Shown in pieces: positions 51,227 to 62,699 of a stretch of 64,000 nucleotides of DNA (positions are counted from its first letter, which is position 1; every line of letters starts with the position of its first letter). The translations under genes were made by a program, and so were the position numbers. This stretch comes from Albula goreensis (Eukaryota > Chordata > Actinopteri > Albuliformes > Albulidae), in contig CM040741.1 in the NCBI GenBank assembly GCA_022829145.1, positions 57,498,547 through 57,562,546 on the forward strand, given 5' to 3'. Under the pieces are notes generated by a model. That model ran no database searches and was not told where the DNA came from. It worked only from the letters and a program-made list of their open reading frames with translations.

Positions 51227-54200
51227 GCCCCTGCTGAAGTCTGGGACAGATGGACATGATGCACTCTCCTTCATGCATCCCAGCTGTCCCTGCTCCGCAC
51301 AGACCAATCCCAGGATTCTTCTTCGGCAGGGTGGTTTTCAGCCATGTTCTCTTCCTAAAACAAAATTCACTTTCGCTGTCTCCAGTGGACTATGTGCATG
51401 GAACTGCAAAACAGTCATGAGCAGCACTAGAAACTTCACTATCCTGGGCACGCATCACCAGTCACATACTATGTGGGCCAGTGACAAATGACTGGTGAGG
51501 TCACTGGCTGCAGCCTACCAGCCTCCACACAGTCTATCTTGTTTTTGATTTCATGCCTCAGATTCATGCCCTGCCAGAATCACTGCAAAGATAAAAGCAT
51601 AGTATTTTGCTAATGTTGTGCCAGTACTTTGTATCTGTTGTTATTTATCTATTCTCATGGTTTTCATTAGTTTTCCATTGACTTTAGCACAAATATGCAC
51701 TTTGTAAGCCTCTGTTTTTAATTCTGTATGGAGAGGACTTGCTATTAAATGATTTTGTGGTACAACAAAATGGAATCATCAGGGCCTATATTTATGCTGA
51801 GCTTAACTGTGGCTTTGGCGATTGTAGCGTGCTTATCCTGTAGTCATTTTAATACTGCGTGGGCAGTTAAATCCCCAAGCACTTCACCATCGAGAAAGAA
51901 AAATGAGAGCTTTTCTTTTCATTAACTTAAACACAAATGCAGATTTGTAGTTTGGTCATTGAAATGCATGGACTGTTTATTACTATGTAGTCATTTTCTC
52001 AAGAACTAGTGCCTTGTTTACTCATGTATTTTCCCACACATATTTACACAGATTTGGACCTAGGTACCCTTACCTTTTTACAATCCTTGAGCAGAGGGTG
52101 TAGGTGCTGGGTTTGATGTGGACTTTGTAGCCTCGATAAGGTGCCTCATTTAGAACTGCTCCAGTTAAAATTAACCTCTATCATGGTTAAAACCTCCATA
52201 CTATGCTAGCAATGTAAATTGCCCTAGATAAAGGAATCTGAAAAATGAAATGAATATTGAGAAAATTAATGAAAAAAAAGCTGTACTGCTGTGCTTTAAA
52301 TATCATAAGAGTCAACCATAGGATGTTTCATTTTCATCATTTTTATGTCCCATGTGACCCAACAGTTTAAAGTGCAGCATGGCTGTGGTTTGAGGCTTTA
52401 GGTTGCAGGTATGGCCATGTTGTGAGTGGTGACCCAGTTGTCCCCAGTTGAGCACTCCAGCACGTCAGGCGCCCCTACTTCCTGACCCACTGAGCCGCAT
52501 CCTCAGTCTGGCGCACGTCCTGGCCTGGAGTACCGCAGCATCGAGAAGTGCCACTGCGAGGGTGGCCAACCTGGCGCCCATCTGAAATGCTCTCTAATCT
52601 GCTTACTGCCATAGACTGGAGTATTAATAAGCTGGGAGCAGACTGTGGGTGGGAGGGGGCAGCTGAATCTGCACTGAAAGGATCAGGCAGCGCTGGCATT
52701 TCAGCTGGCAGCTGACAGCACAGCTAACAAGGCTCAGTTCACCTGCCTGCCCACAGGGCTCAGAGGTGCTCAGAGTAGCTTCACTGTCCTCAGCTGTTTT
52801 TCAAGAAATCATGTAATCCTGTTTTTTCCAGGGAAAGTTTTAATAAAAAGAAACTGATAAACACCCACACTTCATGTCCCATGAGTGGGACGAGTGGGAC
52901 GGCATGGATAAAAAATCTTAAACAATTGAATACAATTTAAATACAGCTTGTATTCATATGACAACCTCCCACCAAATGAGTAACATCCTGGTCAACTTGA
53001 CCCTTGTCTGTGAAGCTTGGAGAGGGTTGAGTTGACTGAAATGTCAGCCATTGCATTAATTGAAATAGTTGGTCAGCATTTGGCTTGCTGGCACTAGAGA
53101 TATTTACATTGTATTTGAAGGGAAACATTTTTAATGGAAGAACCAAGTTTGTGAAAGCATGAGCAAGAATGAGCAAGTGGGGAAAAACATGCATTTGAAA
53201 AGCCTTTGATTTGTTTAGTCATAAAGTCATCAGTTTCACTTTTCGGTTTCACTGTTTATGATATCAGCTGTGATCAAAGCTGAGGCTGGAATTGCTTGTT
53301 GATTTTAGTCTCTTAACAACAAGGGGAAGTTTTTGTGCAGATAGTCAGGGTCCTTGATGGGACAGTATTTTCATTTGGTGTCTGATTTTCTGCAGACTAA
53401 TGGTTTGGACTTTGAAATTTCCAAAATGAACAAATACAGCATGGTTTTGGGAGTTTGGACTTCAGGGAGAGCATGTTCGTACTTCCTACATAGAGATGAG
53501 GATTGGTACCATGTGAAATTTCCCCTGTGCACCTTCAACCATAACACATCTGTTTCCTGTTTTTATACCCAGTCCAGCTGGTAAACGAGTCCTCATGGCC
53601 TTCAACTTGGATCACCCTGGCAACAAGGACCAGGGCATGTTGGGTGGTAGGGAGTTTCCATAACGGGGGGTCTAACCTGGATATACTACCCCATTTTGAT
53701 CTTCACTGAAATTGTCACATCAAGAGGTTGTGCTGCAATCAACACTCAGCATGGGATATAGTTAGTATGTTATCAGCACTTGAGGGCAGGCATGTAGAAA
53801 GCAATCTTTGTACGGGTGGGGTTACAAGCATTGTATTAACTCAACATTATCTATGCTAAGATGTCTGTTTGCTGCACAATATCTGCACAAATGTTTCCAA
53901 ATGGAATGCAGGTATTGAGCACCAGCCTCCATCAGGTTTTCTCATATGTATGTGATAGTGATGTTGTGATGACTCCAGTCCATGATTGGAGCTTGTGCCT
54001 TGGAGGTGAGAGGGGCCTTGAGTTCTCTCCTTCATAGTGTTACATCACAGGAACTATATGTATCACTGGAGTGGCAAAAGTGGCACTTGTTTCAGATTGC
54101 ACATTGGATCAGGGATGTAATGGCACAGAGACAGTCGTGTAAACAAGGAAAGAGGAAAGAAGCTTACATGAATATTTCATCCTCCTCCAAAATCTAAAGA

Positions 54201-56472
54201 TGCAGCAATGACCAGCATTTTGCTCATAACCTGTTTTTCCTCTTGTTCTCAGCTGACCTTGTCAAATGGAAGGAAAATAAAAATGTGCCATGAAATAGTG
54301 AAAACTGAAGTTATGTACTTTACTGTTCTTCTGTTTTAAAATTTTCCTTGTTAAGGATGGTCTGTAAAACAAATGAAGTTTGATGTCAGGATTTGTATTT
54401 TTATCAAATTTTGTGCAGCAATTTAAATTTCAGTTTAGCATTTTCATGGAGTCAGCCCCAGCCTTTTTCCAGAAACATTGAGAACTGTCTGCTGTACTAG
54501 CGCAATCATTGGAATAATTTTTTAACATTTCATTCATGGTGTGTCAGAATCACACCATGTGACAAAAGCAAGGCCTTCCTTAGCAGCAGCATTTGTGTGT
54601 GTATGTATGCATACAAATGTGCATATTAGTCTGTGCGTCTCCTTGTGCATGCATGTCAAGGAGGCTGCTGTCTGAAGACTTGCTCTCTGATGTAATCACT
54701 GATAAACTGCAGGGACTTCTGTTAGCTCATCCCTCAGTGGTGCTTCTGGCAGGGTGATGGGGTGGATTTTCTCTGCCTGGGCCTCATCTCTCCATTAGCT
54801 GACTCACTGACACAATGAAGTTACACTGACAGCTGAGACAATGCAGGCATGGAGATGGCCTGCAGTGTTTAGACAGGTTGAGGTGGAATGGGATGGCCAG
54901 CTCTGCCTCAGGCTCTGTGCATCATAGCAGTCATAGCAGTACTGTGGACTTTTCTTGCTTTTTCTGACACACTCCTGTGTGTGTAGATTAAATATATTTC
55001 TGAAGTAAAATTTGACCCTTTCATGAAGAGGATACTCTGTCTATGAGCACCAGTTGTTCTAACTTTTACTGAACACATTTGCATAGCTGGGTGTTGATAT
55101 GGTTATTGATGCCAATTCTGGTCATTAATGTGTGTCTTACATGCCACATAGCCCTACAGAACAGTTAATTTGACCGGAGGACCATTTTGACTTGCATACA
55201 CATTGTTTCTGAAGCTGTAGAGCTATAAGAGAAAAAGCATCAGACAATTTGATGTCACGACTCCATCTAGTGGTGTGTGCTTGAATTGCTGTTGTTTTTA
55301 GAGGGTCCCTGTTTCTGAAATCAGTGAAAAATATTTGTTGTATGCTACCATTTGGACTTAATGTACACAATCATTTCAGGCAATTTTGCAGCATGGTACA
55401 CACCCACAAGGCTCTCTGGCATATTGTCTAACTTAGGAGAGATCATTGAAAGTGTTTGGTATAACTATTAGGAGAATGAAAGTCTGTCTTTTAAGATAAC
55501 TAAATTAATTTATTGGTGTTGTAGATCAATATCATTTATCAGAGCAGTATTTTCAGATTGAGTGTAAAATACTTTACACTAAGTGTTGTACAGCTTGGTG
55601 ATATCTGATGGAATATGGAGTTATTTGGATATCCAACAATCTTGCAGATTTTACATAAATGACAGGGAAGACTTTGTAAAATGTGTCAGGTGAAATGTGT
55701 TATATCTCCTTGTTGATAGTTACTACAAGCAAATGCATGAAAGAACCACAGTAACTGCACCCTGCAGATTGCCTTCCAGTGCAGCTATATTTCAAGTGCC
55801 CAGTTTACCAGTAGAGGCACTATTGAGCAATATTGAGTATTTATGGGTACTAAGCCAGCTGAGACCCTCCTTTCCTTGGTGATATGGTGAAGAAATGAGT
55901 GCCAGCCCTCATAACTCCTTGTCGTAGTCTGCTTTGATATGGTCTAAAATCCAAATGAGTCTTCTTTTTGGTTGCATCATCTGATTGAAGCAAACAAACC
56001 ATAATGACAATAACACAATAACCTTGTGTTAATTTATAAAAATATAGGGCATATTGAATATTAGTTTAAGACATGAATGGAAAATAGTGGTTCTTTGTTG
56101 CAACATGCCCTAGCGTCGTTTTCAGGTGTATTGAATCCTAGTCTGATCATTTCTCTTTGCAAAATAATCCAAAATACACTGTTGGGTCTCAGTTTTCTGT
56201 AAATAAAAGCAAGTAGGATAAAGTGTGTTGATGGTGCATTTTAATGACTCAACATTAGAAATGTTTACTAGCAACCCAACATCACCCTTCTGCAAATGAT
56301 CAATTCATTGTCCCTTATAAATTCCTTGATATTTCTTCTGGTCTTTCAAGTGGCAATGTAGCCTTATTAAAAACGGTTTGATATCCCATACTCTTGAAGA
56401 GTTTGCGGGTATATAGTTTACTATCACATAACATATGTTCCATCGCCTGCTATGATGATAGGAGAACCCCCC

Positions 56473-56491
56473 TTTTTTTTTTTTTTTTTTT
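56473..56491. repeat. Poly(T) tract, 19 bp
   Basis: A run of T preceded by six C. It may be the reverse-strand tail of an old retroposon, but no body was recognised to its left or right. Confidence 0.85.
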
Positions 56492-57064
56492 GCTAAGATA
56501 GACCGTCTCTTCCTTTTTCAGAGATTGCTGTTTCCCATTAGTTGCTCATGGGAGCTCTCTTAAGCACCCTACTTGCAACAAAATGCCACATGTGCACCAT
56601 TTTGCTTATGTCTTTCTTTTGCTTGTATTAGTGGTTATGGATATGGATACTGTGGCCATCTTGTTCATTCCTTTCTAGATACCATTCTTTTCTCCAGAGG
56701 TCAGGGCACCTGGTTTTAAAGTATTGGCATTGAACCTTTGATCAGAAACTTAATGTTAGATGATCAAATGTCTTTAGTGGTAGTTAAGATTCATACAGAG
56801 AAGGTACATTTTTGGCCAGGTCTTCCTTGAAAAAGAGGTTTCTTGTCCTTCTTTGGGATTTCCTGGTAAAATAAAGATTTAAAAAAAGGATAAATTACTT
56901 TTTAAATGCTTCAAGTTTAGTCTCCCACTCTTAGTTTCACTAGGACCATTGAATCAAATGATTAATCTTGTGGAATGTGAATTGACAGTCCAGATACTGA
57001 TTATTACCACTGCAGAAACCCCCTTTACAATTCAAATTTCAAATGTACACTGTTATGCTATTGA

Positions 57065-57078
57065 CCAACAGGTGGCAG
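57065..57078 (+). promoter_or_regulatory. Candidate CTCF site (forward)
   Basis: CCAACAGGTGGCAG differs by one base from the vertebrate CTCF core (CCACNAGGTGGCAG type). It is a motif match only; binding is not shown. Confidence 0.4.
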
Positions 57079-57289
57079 TGTTTCTCCACACATCAGGAAT
57101 ACAGACCTTAATGTGAAGAGCTCCCACAACTCTATCACCACCGCTTTTTGTTATTTAAGCATATGTTTTCTCATTAAGTCAAAACGCACATTGCATACTT
57201 CTCCTCTGAAAAAAGAATTCTATTATGTGGAGATAATGCATGGTGTCTGCTTTAGGGCATCTTGTTATTAATCAGCAGACACAACTCAT

Positions 57290-57430
57290 TGCCTCCACAC
57301 TGCGCCGCAAAGAGCCCAAATGGACAAAAGTCTTGGCCAATTGGCCATTGCAATAAGCTGGCGCCTGTTTGGTCTGGACTTACGTGATCTGATTGTCTTG
57401 TGATAAGTTACGTGATTGTTGTTATTTTAA
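57290..57430. promoter_or_regulatory. Candidate conserved enhancer-like element
   Basis: A complex, CG-containing block in AT-rich DNA. It has a perfect 14-bp palindrome TGGCCAATTGGCCA (57334-57347) that holds opposed CCAAT boxes (NF-Y or NFI type). Two direct copies of TTACGTGAT (57380-57388 and 57408-57416) follow, 28 bp apart, a bZIP-type motif. Function is inferred from motif density only. Confidence 0.35.
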
Positions 57431-60400
57431 GTCTCAGCCATTTAGAAAAAGAAACCGTCATCTGGATCAGCAGGGAGGTTAGGGCTTGAGTTTCAGATGC
57501 TAGGTCTTAGCTGAAGGAGCTATGGTCTGCAAGTATTTAGATGTCGCCATGAATGAAATGCTGTCTCCACAACATGTTCTAGGGTGTGAGGATAAAATGT
57601 CACACATGAGGCCTCAGTAGGCAAATGTGAAATGTGAACATGGCCATGCTCCTTTGCAATCAAAGTTTTACATTTAAGTCTGTTGTTTCACTCCCTTTGC
57701 CTGCAGACACTGGGGCTGCAGACTGAAGAGGGGAAAAGTATAACTAGCTTTTGTTCATGCAAAGGAAATATGTAAATGGTGCAAATGTAACCATTTTTGG
57801 AGTTTGAAGCGCTGCTTCCATGCACTCTTCAAATGTGCCAAAAAAAGTACAAGGAAGCAAAGAATCAACAACTTTCTTTTTTAATTAGTAATCACAGAAC
57901 ACTCTGCTTTCAAAAACCAGCGAGTGCTTTAAGCACTGACATGTACTGTAGAGGAAATTGGTGAAATGTGATGGAGGGTGAGTTGTTGGGCCATCATTAC
58001 TGTTAACTGAAACAATGTTGGAATTCTTTGTCATGCATTTTTGCCTAATTGACTGTTTGGTGCAGAGTGGCGATGGGCCCCACCCCCGCACCCACACTCA
58101 GCTCTCTGGTGGGGGTGGACTTGGTCGGCATTCAGCTGCACCCAGCAAGAACTCCGGAGCCTCTTTGATGCAAAAGCGACTGAGGGATGGAGGCCACAAT
58201 AGTCTCCATTATTGACCAACCCTCAAAGAGTTCTCCTCTTTATTTTGGACAGGAACTGGACTCAGTATGGAGGAAATGTAAAAGAAAATATGCTAAATAT
58301 TTCAGAGTACAGTGTCTGAGGGGAAGTTGTGTCGGGCGACATTGTAGGGTAAAGAACAAGATCCGGAACCCACAAACACATGAAGGGGTTATGCGCATTT
58401 GCATAGTTAATTGGTGATGCCAGCATAATGCAGGCTCGGTTGATTGAAAACACCACTTTTATTTACTTTGTTAACTCAGTGGCATTCTTGGAGAAAGTGA
58501 AAATATGTCCCATAAAATTCTAGTCTTGCATCTACGCACAATAAATATTGTAAAACAACTTAAAAGGCACCTGGGTTAGTTTTATTAGCAATGAAGCCCA
58601 CAGAAAGCTTTTGTTTGCCCGTATTTGTAACCCAACTGTATAAAGGCAATGACTATGTGTTTGATATGACCATTTCTATGAGCTATAAATTACCGAACAT
58701 TTTAAAAAACTTTTTCTAGGGAAATTCATGTAGATGTCAAGTTGCACAATGTAATATTGAACTATTGATTCTGTTTAAGAAGCATTCATATGTTTCAGCC
58801 TTATAAAGAAATTACAAATGAAGCTAAATAAAATAAGCTGACTATTTATTAAAAAAATCATCAATAATTTGTTCTCACTCAAATGCATGTTAGTGCATAT
58901 AGACACAAATACATACATACATGCACTGCTCAGTTTATATTTTGGCCACATAAAGACTATAGTCTCGCATGAGAAAAACACCTCCATGAAAGCAGAAATC
59001 AATATGATACTACCCCTTAGTCCAGACAAAGTCAAAATGCTGGCATGTCCACTCCCACAGGTAAAATCCTACCCCTCCTGCAAAGTGTTTGAAATTAAGA
59101 AATTAAGGGCTTGACAACTTTTGTTTCCACAAAACTTTCCACAGACCTTGATGGCTACTGGGTGGATATTAAACTGGACGGTTATTTAGCGTGTGTGAGG
59201 GAGGAGGTGAGGGAGCCAGGTGAGAAGTGAGCTGCATCTGTGTACGTGAACATAATTCCTGTAAAGTCGAGAAACACTTGTAACTAGCTGACAACAGAGG
59301 AATGCTACTGTGCGTGCATGTGGAGGTATGGAACAGGCACTCCCTAGTTTATGTTGGTTACAGGCCACACACACACACGCCCTGCCAGATGTGTTGTGGA
59401 TTCATCCTTTCTGTTTATAAAGCAGATAAGTTCATTCAGCTTTGCTGGAACCACAGGCTTGAGTCAGCAGGGCTAAGGACTACTATAACTGCATATTTCA
59501 CAGACTACTGACAACTGAAAGGGAGTATATGTCATATTTTCACAAAGGATAAACAAAATATTGAAATTATTTTATCATAATCTGTGAGATCCATTGTAAT
59601 GTGGTTTGTGCTGTACAAAATAACACACATACAGAGATTTCCTGGGTAGGATATATTATACCAGTTGTACTTACTTGCTGGTAAGTTTCTGTACTTCACC
59701 ATATCCATCAACTAGAAGACTACATCAGCTTTATGTAAGACCTCATAAAAAGACTTCCTTTGCTTGTGGGTACGTGCTAATTGTATCTGCCTCATTTGGA
59801 AATAGAATGGCTCTGTCACCTCTGTGCTGTGCCCACTACACCTTGTTTCAGAGCCTTTTTTCACTGATTTCTTGGAAATGAGATACTATTAGCCCATATG
59901 TGCTCGAAGATGGGAGAGCTACAAGAATTGACATTTCATTATATTAGTGACACTGATGAGTAGTTCTGCTGACTGTTTTGACTTGTGGACTCTCAAAAAT
60001 ACATAGGATCTAGTTTACTCTCTGTACAGCCTAGCCGATTGGGCATTGTACCAGCTACAAAAGAGACACAATGGTCTCAACTACTTGTCTGTGTGTTGTA
60101 GGCAGTCTTCCTTCTAGTACAGTTTAATGCTGTGATTGCTTTGTCTTGGGGTGGCGGGGAAGTCTATTTTTGTGTGGCCAATGATCTGACTAGGCTCTGT
60201 CAAATGGCAAAAAAATTACTATTAAAATTACTAACCACTATTACTCCTATCCTTTTGCCTTATGGGTAGTTCAGCAAGTTCATTGTCTTTGTGTAGCAGT
60301 TGGATCACAGAGCTAAGGTTTATTTATGATCCCTGTGGCTGAAATACAATAGACAGATGAAATCCGGACCATAATGTGATTAGGCTCCCATTTCTTGACT

Positions 60401-61139
60401 TTGAGAGAGTGCAGATTAGAGGACTTCCCATTTAGAGTCACTCCAGATTCAGAACAAATATTTTTGATATTTCACGGGTGATAAAGTGAATCTAAGCAGG
60501 GTATCCTTTGAGCTCCGTTATTATCACATTCAGGAAAGCCAGGTACTGAGTATGAGGTGTAAAATGACATCCGTATTGCAGCTGTGTTACCTCAGAAGGT
60601 CGTTGCCTTGTGCCAGTGCTTGCGCAACCAGTTCCCGCTCTAGTTGTCCTGTTGCCCTTCAAACAAGCATTTGTCTTCAATTTCATTCATTTTCTTCAGG
60701 AAATATGTGTGTATAGGCTTTTTCAGGCTGTGTGTCTGTTTTTGCCCATTTTTGTACTGTACATATGGGCAGCCTTTTTTGCAGTAATGAAAGCCGCTAT
60801 TATCGCTATATGTTTAATTTTAGTTTATTTCAGATAATATTTTAGTCTGCTGAAAAGTGTAATGAACAAATGGGCAGCATTTTGCTTGTTATTGTTCTGT
60901 GGTACATCATTTTGGGGATAAGCAATGCTTTTAAGTAAAAGTTGTCTTAACAGAAAACGGATTGTTTCTAAAGAAAAGTTGTATTTTTATAACAAGAGTT
61001 TGTTTTACAATAATCTCTTTCCATTTTTATTTGTGTTTAGTGACCGTAAGAATTTTTAAATAGAGCATTTCTAATGCCGGAGTCACTCATATGGCTTTAG
61101 CAGATACGATATCTCTCTTTCGATAGTCAAGAAAAATAA

Positions 61140-62260
61140 AAACCCTTGGTCTCCTTGTTGCCATCAGTTAATTAACTCTTATTAATGAGTTCAACGTCTT
61201 TTCACTTCCAAACCTTAAAAGATTTAAAAAACTGAAAAGATCTCTCTGAAAAACTCCCTGGCCTTTCGGGGCTTTAAATTAGCGTATTTCTTTGTGATGA
61301 ACAACTAGTCAATACAAACTTCCACAAGCTGTTTTTTCCCCCTACACTTGATCTTAATACATTGTATGCGTATTACTGCAGTTGATGGTGAAATGAAAGC
61401 ACTTTGTAACCTGTTTGCGTGGTGTAACACAAGGGATCCTGTCCATTAACAAATCAAAGGTCTCAACTCCTGCCGTTTGCAGGAATCAATTTGCATAAAA
61501 AGAGTTTGAAGGAATGCAATGCATTCCGCCATGTCAACCTGATTCTTGGTTGCGACGCAAAATTTAAAAACTGATTTATTTTTGAGTCAATCCCCATCTT
61601 TTTGCAACAATGGGCCTGTAAATGGTTGTCAAAGCGTGGCCCTGGTGCTTGACGGAAACGTGTTTATCTTAGAAACTTTCCCACACTTGGTGGGAGAAGA
61701 GGGGCCCGGAGATTTGTTTTTATTAAAAATTAGACCCATCTCTGATAAATAGATGCTGCATAAAAATGTATGATAGCTGATGTAGGGGTCTGAGCCCCCC
61801 ATGTCTGTGAGCTGGGGCTCTTCCCCCTCGGTCCTCACATTTGTATGTCAGGGGGCTTCAAAAGGGGGCCCCTCCGGCTTTGATCCTCTATCTCAGTGCG
61901 GAAAACATCTTTTCGGCTATATTGTGTTGGAAAACTAAAGGTTTCGCCGCGTTATGCTAATACGTCCAGGCTAATCACCCTTCCCAATTACAAGATTTAT
62001 ATTCCTAAATGCCTCACAAATGCATGGCCCCCCTCTCTCCCCGCCCCCGTTCCCTCCCAATGTGTAGTAATGGTTAAGAGGATGCCCTCCTTGTGTATGA
62101 ATGCAGTGGCCTGTGTTCTCCAATGGCAGATTAAAGAAGGGAAGGCATGAAAACATTCCTGTGGGTGAGCTCTTTCCTGGCGTGCTTCCTGCCTTCCCTC
62201 TCCCCTTAATGAGTACATTTTTAATAATCGTCATGAAATTCAAATTGGTTCCGGGATAGA
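61140..62260. promoter_or_regulatory. Candidate enhancer cluster
   Basis: A dense set of consensus-like sites. They include GTTAATTAAC (61167-61176, homeodomain/HNF1 type), TTAATGAGT (61182-61190; TTAATGAG again at 62206-62213), ATCAAAGG (61453-61460, TCF/LEF), ATTTGCAT (61489-61496, POU octamer), an inverted pair of TEAD-like sites (GGAATGC and GCATTCC, 61511-61527), a TGTTTAT forkhead site (61661-61667) and ATGCTAAT (61954-61961). No coding potential was found. Role and target gene are unknown. Confidence 0.35.
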
Positions 62261-62699
62261 CTTCAGACAGATAGATGTTTACTCTTTGTTTGAGGATGCT
62301 TTAGCTTTACAGGCCCCCACCCCCTCACCCCACTCCATGTACTCTTGCGAGACAGTGCTGCCTTTAGGACCTGCTGTTTGAATCATACGTCTTCTCAATT
62401 GCTGTATCTCTGCTCCCATTATGTTGACCAGTCTCTCCAAGCTACCCCTCCCCCAATAAAGAACCAACCAACATCAAACCAATAAGAATCGAAAACACAA
62501 AACCAAAAAAAGAGAGAACAGTTGACTTTTTAAAGCATTTGCTCCTGTCGCATGGTAAACAATGTTATGGAAGCCAGTCATCGTCATCGTGGTCATGAAT
62601 TTGTCAGTATTGTGTAAGAGGGCAGTGTGTTTACTAGTCTCTTGTGAGGGACCAGGGATTAATAGTCATAAAACAGCACAGCGAAAACTGGATGTGTTC

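Larger units (their letters stand above)
27850..61100. other. Gene-free stretch upstream of snx18
   Basis: About 33 kb in which no exon, RNA gene or intact transposon could be supported. All open frames are short (about 110 codons or fewer), lack recognised domains and are spread over both strands. Contents worth naming are the simple repeats listed separately, the two-copy 114-bp repeat (48763 and 51113), and complex stretches at 32.3-32.9, 34.25-34.6, 36.25-36.5, 50.58-50.95, 52.4-52.8, 54.6-54.9, 57.29-57.43, 58.04-58.3 and 60.48-60.7 kb. These resemble conserved non-coding DNA more than random AT-rich spacer. None of this was checked against another genome. Confidence 0.55.
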
